34,202 nt of DNA, taken from the NCBI GenBank assembly GCA_003220265.1, contig QHRW01000080.1:1-34202 (forward strand), in the 5' to 3' direction. Origin of the DNA: Candidatus Rokuibacteriota bacterium. Lineage in GTDB: Bacteria > Methylomirabilota > Methylomirabilia > Rokubacteriales > CSP1-6. The translations under genes and the position numbers were made by a program. How positions within the stretch are numbered: the first letter of the stretch is position 1; each line of letters begins with the position of its first letter. Under the pieces are notes generated by a model. The model searched no databases. It was not told the DNA's origin and saw nothing but the letters and a program-made list of their open reading frames with translations. Shown piece after piece: positions 8,835 through 15,051 of this stretch.

Positions 8835-8929
8835 TTCCAGGTGATGTCGAAGACGATCGGCGTGAAGACCGCCGCGGCCACGACCACGGCGCCGACCACC
8901 ACCATGATCCAGGTGCGGCGACGCGCCAT
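8831..8929 (-). CDS. Small single-helix membrane protein coupled to sdhC
   Basis: A 32-codon ORF starting MARRRTW and ending FDITWK. A positively charged start is followed by one hydrophobic helix (about residues 7-25, WIMVVVGAVVVAAAVFTPIV). Its stop overlaps the sdhC start in ATGA, the arrangement expected for translational coupling, and the 19-base gap to the preceding gene leaves room for nothing else. Single-helix accessory subunits of succinate dehydrogenase are known (SdhF in mycobacterial Sdh2), so a subunit or assembly role is possible. This is inference. There is no strong Shine-Dalgarno sequence, and its small size leaves doubt that it is translated. Confidence 0.5.
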   Translation of the reverse strand: MARRRTWIMVVVGAVVVAAAVFTPIVFDITWK

Positions 8930-8948
8930 CAGCGCCCGGCGGCGGCCA

Positions 8949-9320
8949 TCACAGGCTGGCCTTGCGATACGAGCGCTTGGCGGCGATCTGGCCGTCGCGC
9001 AGCGCCAGGATGTCGCAGCCGTGCACCTCGTAGCGGCCGGCGCCGCGCGGGGTGCCCGTTGTCACCCACTCCACCACGGCGATCTCCGGGCAGGCGAAGT
9101 GCCGCGTCTCGTCCCAGCGCACGTCGGGAATCCGCTCGAACATGTCGCCGAGGAAGTCACGCAGGGTCTTCTTGCCGACGACCCGCGAGCCCCACGGGTC
9201 CTTGCCGAACGAGGCCTCGAAGATCACGTCGTCGGTCATCATGTCGAGGATGCCCTCGACGTCGTGGCCGTTCCACACGGTGTTGAAGCGATCGATGAAC
9301 TTCTCTCCGTCGAATGCCAT
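8949..9320 (-). CDS. SnoaL-like / NTF2-fold protein
   Basis: A 123-residue protein of the NTF2-like (SnoaL) superfamily. The opening FIDRFNTVWNGHDVEGILDM, followed by MTDDVIFEASFG, G-x-KTLRDFLGDMFERIPDVRW and the strand pair AVVEWVTTGT / YEVHGCDILALRDGQI, are the standard cone-shaped fold elements. Members act as small isomerases, hydratases or binding proteins; the substrate cannot be told here. AAGGAGA five bases before the ATG at 9320 gives a strong ribosome binding site. It lies 11 bases after the amidohydrolase gene, so the two may act in one catabolic step. Confidence 0.8.
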   Translation of the reverse strand: MAFDGEKFIDRFNTVWNGHDVEGILDMMTDDVIFEASFGKDPWGSRVVGKKTLRDFLGDMFERIPDVRWDETRHFACPEIAVVEWVTTGTPRGAGRYEVHGCDILALRDGQIAAKRSYRKASL

Positions 9321-9331
9321 GGCTGTCTCCT

Positions 9332-10525
9332 TCACTTGAGTCGATCGACCGCGATGCGGCCCTGCGCCATCACCAGGCGCACCTCGTCGAGGGCCTGAAC
9401 GCGCTCCGCGGGGTTGCCGTCCACCGCCAGCAGGTCGGCGGCGAGCCCGGGCGCGATGCGGCCGGTCTCGTGCTCGAGACCCAGGGCGCGGGCGGCGGCG
9501 GCGGTCGCCGCGTGCACGGCGGCCGCCGGTGTCATGCCGCCCTGCACCATCAGCGCCAGCTCGGGCACCAGCGTGCCGTGCGGGTTCAGTGGCGTGCCGG
9601 CGTCGGTCCCGGCGGCGATCGGCACGCCATGGCGCAGCGCCATGCGAAACCCTTCGAGGTGACGATCGGCCACGGCGAGCGACTTGCGCACCGCGTACTC
9701 GGGAATGCCGCCCGCCACGCCGCCGGCCGCGATGGCGGCCGGCGCGATCAGCGTCGGCACCAGCGCCACGCCGTCGCGCGCCATCCGCTCGCACAGCGCC
9801 TCGGTGAGGAACACGCCGTGCTCGATCGTGGTGATCCCGCCCTCGAGACAGTTCGCGATACCGTCGCTGCCCATGGCGTGCGCGGCCGTCCGGCGGCCGG
9901 CCTTGCGCGCCTCCTCGATGCCGGCCACGACCTCGTCGCGCGTGAGCTGGGCGGAGTTCGGCTCCACCCCGGGCGTCATCACGCCGCCGGTGGCGAAGAG
10001 CTTGATGACGTCGGCGCCGGCCTTGAGCTGCTCGCGCACGGCCTTGCGCACGTCGTCGGGGCCATCGGCCTCGCGGCCGATCAGGTTCCAGCCGTGGCCG
10101 CCGGTCATGCAGATACCGCGCCCGGCGCACAGGATCCGCGGGCCCGGGATGAGGCCGTGGCGCACGGCGTCCCGCACGCTCAGCTCGGCGTAGTCGCGGC
10201 CACCGAGGTCGCGCACGGTCGTCACGCCGGCCTCCAGCGTCTGCCGCGCCCGCAGCACCGCCTTGATCACGGTCATCGCGTGCGAGTCGCGCTGCATCGC
10301 GGCGGCCGGATCGGCCTCGCCGCCGAAGCACAGGTGCACGTGCAAGTTGATCAGCCCGGGCAGCAGCGTCAGCCCGTCCAGCCGCAGCGTCGTGCCGGCC
10401 GGCGCGTCGCTCGCCGCCACCACGGCGCCGATGCGCCCCTGCTCGACGACCACCGCGCGCCCCGCCACCGGTGGCGCACCGCTGCCGTCGAGCAGCAAGG
10501 CGCCGGTCAGGATGGTGCGCTCCAT
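9332..10525 (-). CDS. Amidohydrolase family protein (imidazolonepropionase/prolidase-like)
   Basis: A 397-residue TIM-barrel metal-dependent amidohydrolase. Metal ligands are visible in order: HxH at residues 62-64 (LINLHVHLCFGG), the Lys of ADVIKLFATGG (probably carboxylated), His in TAAHAMG and TIEHGVFL, and the catalytic Asp in AAGTDAGTP. The N- and C-terminal segments (TILTGALLLDG; ARALGLEHETGRIAPGLAADL) form the small beta-sandwich. It belongs to the prolidase/imidazolonepropionase-like group that hydrolyses cyclic amides or N-acyl and Xaa-Pro compounds; the exact substrate is unknown. The ATG at 10525 has no Shine-Dalgarno sequence, but TATCAT lies eight bases upstream. A GTG eight codons earlier is an alternative start. 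Confidence 0.88.
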   Translation of the reverse strand: MERTILTGALLLDGSGAPPVAGRAVVVEQGRIGAVVAASDAPAGTTLRLDGLTLLPGLINLHVHLCFGGEADPAAAMQRDSHAMTVIKAVLRARQTLEAGVTTVRDLGGRDYAELSVRDAVRHGLIPGPRILCAGRGICMTGGHGWNLIGREADGPDDVRKAVREQLKAGADVIKLFATGGVMTPGVEPNSAQLTRDEVVAGIEEARKAGRRTAAHAMGSDGIANCLEGGITTIEHGVFLTEALCERMARDGVALVPTLIAPAAIAAGGVAGGIPEYAVRKSLAVADRHLEGFRMALRHGVPIAAGTDAGTPLNPHGTLVPELALMVQGGMTPAAAVHAATAAAARALGLEHETGRIAPGLAADLLAVDGNPAERVQALDEVRLVMAQGRIAVDRLK

Positions 10526-10533
10526 GGCGAGCG

Positions 10534-10539
10534 ATGATA
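10534..10539 (-). promoter_or_regulatory. TANNNT box (TATCAT) of the amidohydrolase gene
   Basis: TATCAT (5/6 match to TATAAT) on the minus strand ends eight bases before the ATG at 10525. It suggests an internal promoter giving a leaderless transcript for the amidohydrolase-SnoaL-sdhC end of the long gene array. Confidence 0.35.
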
Positions 10540-10565
10540 CCGCGCTCACTGCGCTGGAACCCTGC

Positions 10566-11516
10566 TCAGAGTTCCATGCCGTCGTGAGCGACCAGGATCT
10601 CTCCGCTGAAGTGCGGCCGCGCGGCGTCGATCCACATCTGGTCGGTGACGAGCGGGTCGTCGGCCGGCACCAGGTGGGAGATGACCAGCGTCTTCACCCC
10701 CGCGGCGGCGGCCACGCGACCGACGTCCTCCGCGGAGGTGTGACTGTCGATCAGGTGCTGCTTGAGCGTGGCTGCCTGGGGCACGCGCGCGACCAGACGA
10801 TCCACGGCGGGAAGGTACAGCGCTTCGTGCACCAGCACGTCGGCGCCCTTGGCCAGGCGGATGAGGTTGTCGGACTTGTTGGTGTCGCCCGAGAACACGA
10901 TCGCCCGGTCGGGACAATCGAAGCGGAATGCCAGCGCCGGCGTCACCGGTGGATGATCCACCACCGCCGCCGTCACCTTCACGCGCTCGTCCTGCATCAC
11001 GGGACCCGCCTGGCTGATCTCGTGCGGATGGACGAGCGGCACCAGCGGCGCGCGGCCCTCGTCGGCAATCCGTGTATCGATATCGTAAGCATTCAGCTCG
11101 AAGAAGAGCCGGGTCATCTTCTCGAGCGGCGGCGGGCCCCACGTGTCCACGCGTCCCCGCAGTCCCGTCGTCCACGCCAGCAGGATGAGATTGCCGTAGT
11201 CGGCGTTGTGGTCGGAATGGTGATGGGTGATGAAGACGTGGCGCAACGTCGGCAGCGGTACGCCGGCCTGCACGAGCTGGCGCGCCACGCCGTTGCCGCA
11301 GTCGATCACGTAGAGGACGTTGTCGACGACGATCGCGTGCGCGGTGGAGCCGCGCGTCTTGCGCGGCCGCGGCCCGCCGCCGGTGGCCAGGATGATGAGC
11401 CGGCTGCGCTTGCCCTGTCCACCGGCTCGCGCGGGGCCCGTGGCCACCGCGAGCGATGCGGCCGCACCCGCCAGGAATTTGCGGCGTGAGACGACGTCGT
11501 GCATCGCGGCCAGCAT
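10566..11516 (-). CDS. Tat-exported metallo-beta-lactamase-fold hydrolase
   Basis: About 316 residues with an N-terminal twin-arginine signal (VVSRRKFLAGAAASLAVA), so it is probably exported folded with its metals. The MBL core shows ITHHHSDHNADYGNL (the H-x-H-x-D-H motif), a later His in AAVVDHPP, the metal-bridging Asp in FSGDTNKSDNL and a final His in VISHLVPADD. The closest family is RNase Z/arylsulfatase-like exported MBL hydrolases acting on small esters or phosphodiesters. ATG at 11516 or 11504 is possible; both keep the signal and neither has a clear ribosome binding site. The gene lies 29 bases after DUF429. Its substrate is unknown. Confidence 0.85.
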   Translation of the reverse strand: MLAAMHDVVSRRKFLAGAAASLAVATGPARAGGQGKRSRLIILATGGGPRPRKTRGSTAHAIVVDNVLYVIDCGNGVARQLVQAGVPLPTLRHVFITHHHSDHNADYGNLILLAWTTGLRGRVDTWGPPPLEKMTRLFFELNAYDIDTRIADEGRAPLVPLVHPHEISQAGPVMQDERVKVTAAVVDHPPVTPALAFRFDCPDRAIVFSGDTNKSDNLIRLAKGADVLVHEALYLPAVDRLVARVPQAATLKQHLIDSHTSAEDVGRVAAAAGVKTLVISHLVPADDPLVTDQMWIDAARPHFSGEILVAHDGMEL

Positions 11517-11545
11517 CGTATCATCCGGCCGCGGCGGCCGACGCG

Positions 11546-12238
11546 TCAGACGACGATCTCCATGCGCAGCCCGTGGGCGTCGCATGGGGGATCGGCGGGC
11601 AGCGTCGTGGCCTGCCCGCGATGGATGCGCTCGGCGGTCCACAGCGTCGCGAAGGCATCGACCACGTCGTCGGCCGCGCAGCCGAGCGCGCGCCGCTCGG
11701 CCAGCGCGCGCGTGATCGCGTCACCGCACCACGCGCGCAGGAGCCGCACGCGCTGGCGGTGTCCCGTGGCGGTCTTCTTCGGCGCCGCCAGGGGCGACCC
11801 GCCGTTGAGCAGGGCGAAGCACACCTCGGGATGCGCCTCGTGGACGATCGGGCGATAGGACGGATGCCGGCGCAGGAGCCGATCGGCCTCGCGGATCTTG
11901 GGCACGATCGCCCACGCCTGGATCGACACGCCCTTGCCCTCCACGCGCCGGCGCACCGCCGAGGCCTCGGCGTGCGAGCGGGCGGCCAGCATGGGGCGGA
12001 TCGGCGGGGTGAAGACGCAGCAGCGCCGCTCGCCGAGCCGCACGCGCGCCTCGCCGTCGCAGAGGCGCGCGCCGCGCTTCGTCAGGCCGATCGGGATGTC
12101 CACGGCGACGACCCGCGGCCGCACCGCGTCCCTGAACAGGTCGGCGAGCGCGTCGATGCGTCGCCAGCGGAACTCGCCGCTGTCCGCACGCGAGACGGCG
12201 ACCCAGCCGTCGCGACAGCCGTCGACGCCGATCAGCAC
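11546..12238 (-). CDS. DUF429 family protein (RNase H-like fold)
   Basis: A 230-residue DUF429 protein. Characteristic elements are the N-terminal GVDGCRDGWVAV, the internal VVAVDIPIGL, ARLCDGEARVRLGERRCCVF, the downstream VHEAHPEVCF and the C-terminal ADDVVDAFATLWTAER. The acidic residues in GVDG, VDIP, HPE and DD-x-x-D form the set expected of an RNase H-like active site, from which nuclease activity has been predicted for the family. The biochemical role is unproven. GTG at 12238 lies 17 bases after the sdhA stop, so it is part of the same transcription unit. Nothing suggests it takes part in sulfur metabolism. Confidence 0.85.
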   Translation of the reverse strand: MLIGVDGCRDGWVAVSRADSGEFRWRRIDALADLFRDAVRPRVVAVDIPIGLTKRGARLCDGEARVRLGERRCCVFTPPIRPMLAARSHAEASAVRRRVEGKGVSIQAWAIVPKIREADRLLRRHPSYRPIVHEAHPEVCFALLNGGSPLAAPKKTATGHRQRVRLLRAWCGDAITRALAERRALGCAADDVVDAFATLWTAERIHRGQATTLPADPPCDAHGLRMEIVV

Positions 12239-12254
12239 CGCGGGCGGCGAGCCG

Positions 12255-13982
12255 TCAATCGCCGATCTCGACCAGGGCCGGCGCCTTCGTGCCGGCCGGC
12301 GTGGCGCGCGTGAGCGCGACAGGCTCCGTGGAGATCACCGGGCCATCGGGCCCGCGCCGCGCGCGAACGCTGAACGGCGGCTCCGCCGAGGCGGCCGGGA
12401 AGTCGCGCCGGTAGTGGGCGCCGCGGCTCTCGCGCCGCTCCAGCGCCGAGCGCGCGATGAGCCGCGCGGCCAGCGCCTGGTTGCGCACGCTCAGCCAGTC
12501 CTGCCAGGCGGTGTTGAGCGAGGGATCGCCGGCGACGCCGACGGCGTCCAGCCCGGTCTCGATGCGCTCGAGCGATGCCAGCGCCGCCGTGAGGCTCTCC
12601 CCGTCACGGACGAGGCCGGCGCGATCCCACATGGCGTCGCGCAGTGACGCCTGCAAGTCGTAGAGTGCCGGTCCCGGCGCGCGGGCGAAGGGCGCCGTCA
12701 GCGCCTCGACCACCGGCTTCAATGCCGCCGTGTCGACGCGCGGCAGCGGGCGGCTCTCGACGAACGCCGCGATCGTATCGCCCGCGATGCCGCCGAAGAC
12801 GGTCGACTCGGCGACGCCATTGCCGCCGAGGCGATTGGCGCCGTGCACGCCGCCGGTGTCCTCGCCCGCGGCGAAGAGGCCCTCGATCGCCGTGCGACAG
12901 GCCGGGTCGATGACGACGCCACCCATCATGAAGTGCGCGGTGGGACCCACCTCGACCGGCCCCCGCGCGAGGTCGCGGCCGAAGTCGCGGCAGCGGCGGA
13001 CCATGCCGCGGAAGTTGCGCTCGACCACCTCGGCCCCGAGGTGCGAGACGTCGATCCACACGCCGCCGTTGGGCGTGCCCCGCCCCTCCACCACTTCCAG
13101 GAACGACGCGCGCGAGACGAGGTCGCGCGTGGAGCGCTCCATGCGCGCGGCGTCGTAGCGCACCATGAACCGCTCGCCGCGGCCGTTGCGCAGGTGGCCG
13201 CCGGCCCCGCGCAGGCCCTCCTCGAGCAGCGCGCCCGTCATCAGCGAGCCCGGAATGACGAGCCCGGTGGGATGGAACTGCACCATCTCCATGTCGCGCA
13301 GCGGGAGCCCGGCCCGGTACGCGAGCGCGATGCCGTCGGCCGATTTGTCGGCCGAGCACGCGATGACGCGGTACATCGTGGGACCGCCCCCCATCGCCAG
13401 CAGCGTGGCCCGGGCGCGCACGGCCGCGAACGTCCCCGCGCGCATGTCGAGCAGCAGCGCGCCGGCGGCGCGTCCCTCGCCGTCCCGCAGCAGCTCGACC
13501 GCGCGGCATTCTTCGAGCGCGCTCACGTTGGCGCGCGCGAGCACCTGCTCGGTCAAGCGGTTCATGATCTCGATGCCGGTGAGGTCGCCCTTGTGGATCG
13601 TTCGGTCGTGACTCTGCCCGGCGAACGGCTTCTGGTGGATGCGCCCCTCGGGTGTGCGGTCGAACAGGCAGCCGTAGCGCGACTCCAGCTCCAGCACGCG
13701 GCGCGGCGCCTCGGTGACGAGCGTCCACACGAGCTCCTGGTCGTTGATCCAGCCGCCGCCGGCCAGTGTGTCGAGCAGGTGGGCCTGCAGCGAGTCGGGC
13801 TCCGTGAGCACGGCGTTGTAGCCGCCCTGCACCATGCGCGTGCAGCCGGCGCGGCCAAGCAGGCCCTTGACCACCACGGTCACGCGCAGCGCCGGGGACG
13901 CGTCGGCGGCGTGGAGCGCGGCGGTGAGGCCGGCGCCGCCGGCGCCGAGGATGAGGACGTCGGTGTCGAGAGTGGCGATCAC
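12255..13982 (-). CDS. sdhA: Succinate dehydrogenase/fumarate reductase flavoprotein, His-to-Cys variant
   Basis: A 575-residue FAD flavoprotein that interconverts succinate and fumarate. FAD-binding LILGAGGAGLTAAL opens the protein. The substrate-site elements MVQFHPTG, HLRNGRGERFM, TAHFMMGG and GANRLGGNG and the RIHQKPFAGQ region are all present. At the position where SdhA/FrdA enzymes have the histidine covalently bound to FAD (SHT-x3-QGG) this protein reads GCTRMVQGG, with Cys at residue 47. It may therefore hold FAD non-covalently or through a thioether, which would affect its redox potential. The gene follows the sox-cluster thioredoxin by 10 bases and is far from sdhB. The start at 13982 is GTG. 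An aspartate oxidase is unlikely given the C-terminal Sdh-type domain. Confidence 0.88.
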   Translation of the reverse strand: MIATLDTDVLILGAGGAGLTAALHAADASPALRVTVVVKGLLGRAGCTRMVQGGYNAVLTEPDSLQAHLLDTLAGGGWINDQELVWTLVTEAPRRVLELESRYGCLFDRTPEGRIHQKPFAGQSHDRTIHKGDLTGIEIMNRLTEQVLARANVSALEECRAVELLRDGEGRAAGALLLDMRAGTFAAVRARATLLAMGGGPTMYRVIACSADKSADGIALAYRAGLPLRDMEMVQFHPTGLVIPGSLMTGALLEEGLRGAGGHLRNGRGERFMVRYDAARMERSTRDLVSRASFLEVVEGRGTPNGGVWIDVSHLGAEVVERNFRGMVRRCRDFGRDLARGPVEVGPTAHFMMGGVVIDPACRTAIEGLFAAGEDTGGVHGANRLGGNGVAESTVFGGIAGDTIAAFVESRPLPRVDTAALKPVVEALTAPFARAPGPALYDLQASLRDAMWDRAGLVRDGESLTAALASLERIETGLDAVGVAGDPSLNTAWQDWLSVRNQALAARLIARSALERRESRGAHYRRDFPAASAEPPFSVRARRGPDGPVISTEPVALTRATPAGTKAPALVEIGD

Positions 13983-13992
13983 CGCCCGCGGG

Positions 13993-14559
13993 CTACTGGA
14001 CGAGCAGACGTTGCAGCAGCGCGCGGCCCTGCGGCGAGGTCCACGACTTGTTGCCGAGCGCCTTGGCCACCAGCTTGCCGTCGCGGCCGATCAGGAACAC
14101 GGTCGGCGTGGCGGTGATGCGATAGGCGGCGCTCGCGTCGCCCTCGGGGTCGAGCAGGACCGGCAGCACCAGGTTGTGCTTCTGCACGAAGCCAGCGACG
14201 GTGGTCCGGGTCTCCTCGATGTTCACGGCGTAGAGCGCCAGACCGAGGTCCTTGTACTCGCGGTGCACCTGCTCGATGGTCGAGGGCAACTCCCTCGTGC
14301 AGTACGGTCACCAGGAGGCCCAGAAGTAGAGCATCACCGGCCGCCCGCGATGCTCGGCCAGCGTCACCTTCTTGCCATCGCCGAAGCGCTCCAGCTCGAA
14401 GCCGGGCGGCGCCTGGCCGTCGAGCGGGATCATCTGCAGGTCGAACAGGAGGTCGTCGAGGACCTTGTCCTTGTCGGCGGCCGGCGCCGGCGAGCCGCCG
14501 CCGATCAGGGCCAGAATCACGAGCCCCGTCACCACGGCCGTCCAGCGCGGGATCGTCAT
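13993..14559 (-). CDS. TlpA/SoxW-like thioredoxin, probable selenoprotein with in-frame UGA
   Basis: A 188-residue periplasmic thioredoxin-fold protein read through one in-frame TGA at 14310-14308. Residues 1-28 form a signal peptide (TAVVTGLVILALIGG, cleavage near APA-AD). The thioredoxin domain runs KKVTLAEHRGRPVMLYFW ... ITATPTVFLIGRDGKLV with the cis-Pro TPT. The redox motif reads W-(UGA84)-P-Y-C87, so the stop falls exactly where TlpA proteins have the first, nucleophilic cysteine. There is no other stop or frameshift. The second cysteine, cis-proline and C-terminal helix are intact. A hairpin resembling a bacterial SECIS follows. Without Sec insertion the product would be an 83-residue fragment. 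Its likely role is keeping SoxYZ or other Sox proteins reduced. A sequencing error (TGC to TGA) is the main alternative. Confidence 0.8.
14281..14297 (-). promoter_or_regulatory. Candidate bacterial SECIS hairpin
   Basis: On the minus strand CGAGGG, loop AGTTG, then CCCTCG form a perfect 6-bp stem with a five-base loop. The stem begins 11 bases and the loop GU lies 18-19 bases after the UGA, inside the range known for bacterial SECIS elements, which need a short apical stem and a G (usually GU) at the start of the loop to bind SelB. An outer GT/AC pairing can extend it. The UGA is followed by C, a weak termination context also found in fdhF. Confidence 0.65.
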
Positions 14560-14566
14560 GGTGCGT

Positions 14567-14572
14567 ACTGTA
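14567..14572 (-). promoter_or_regulatory. TANNNT box (TACAGT) of the selenoprotein gene
   Basis: TACAGT on the minus strand ends seven bases before the ATG at 14559, in the 25-base gap after the DsrE-like gene. No Shine-Dalgarno motif is present. It suggests a separate leaderless transcript for the thioredoxin gene within the sox cluster. Confidence 0.35.
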
Positions 14573-14584
14573 CCAGAGCGTGCC

Positions 14585-15028
14585 TCACGGCTTGACGTAC
14601 GCGTAGCCGAGCTCCTGCAGCTCCATCACGCGCGCCACGCCACTCGGCACCGCGGTGAGCCCCTCCAGCAGCTCGCGCAGCTCGAGCTTCTGGCTCTTGA
14701 GCGCGATCTGGCAGGCATCGATCCGCAGGCCGCCCACCAGCAGCTTCTCGACCTTGCCGCGGACCTCGGGGTCGAGGTCCTTGGCGCGGAACGTCCTGAG
14801 CGCCGGCCCGTGCACGACGAGCTCGAGCGCCTCGATGTTCTCCCAGCCCACCGTGTCGACGTGGTTCTGGATGTTGGTCAGCACGGCGATGGCCTTGGCG
14901 TTGCCCGCCTCGTTCAGGTGATAGAAGATCTTGTGCTTCTTCGCGTACTCCTTGCTGTGCGTGGCCTCGGCGGCCCAGGCGCCCAGCGCCAGCAGCGCCA
15001 CCAGCGCGGCGAGAATTCGTGCCCGCAT
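14585..15028 (-). CDS. Periplasmic DsrE/DsrF-like protein
   Basis: A 147-residue protein with an N-terminal signal peptide (ARILAALVALLALGAWAAEA) and a DsrE/F-like fold: KIFYHLNEAGNAKAIAVLTN, IEALELVVHGPALR and GGLRIDACQIALKSQKL. The single conserved Cys106 in the last motif corresponds to the sulfur-carrying cysteine of DsrE-family proteins. Exported DsrE-like proteins recur next to sox genes and are thought to carry or sense sulfane sulfur; that role is inferred from context. ATG at 15028 has GAGAGGAGAG upstream as ribosome binding site. It sits 23 bases after soxB and 25 before the thioredoxin gene. Confidence 0.85.
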   Translation of the reverse strand: MRARILAALVALLALGAWAAEATHSKEYAKKHKIFYHLNEAGNAKAIAVLTNIQNHVDTVGWENIEALELVVHGPALRTFRAKDLDPEVRGKVEKLLVGGLRIDACQIALKSQKLELRELLEGLTAVPSGVARVMELQELGYAYVKP

Positions 15029-15051
15029 GCTCGCTCTCCTCTCGTCGATCG

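Noticed and set aside
8310..9398. Plus-strand open frame beginning with a hydrophobic stretch near 8260-8330
   Set aside because: It runs antisense through sdhC and the SnoaL-like gene and becomes Q/H/R-rich; no homology is recognised.
14281..14310. Reading the thioredoxin locus as two separate small genes or a plain pseudogene
   Set aside because: Both parts are in the same frame, the only defect is a UGA exactly at the redox cysteine, and a SECIS-like hairpin follows. A sequencing error remains possible but is the weaker explanation.
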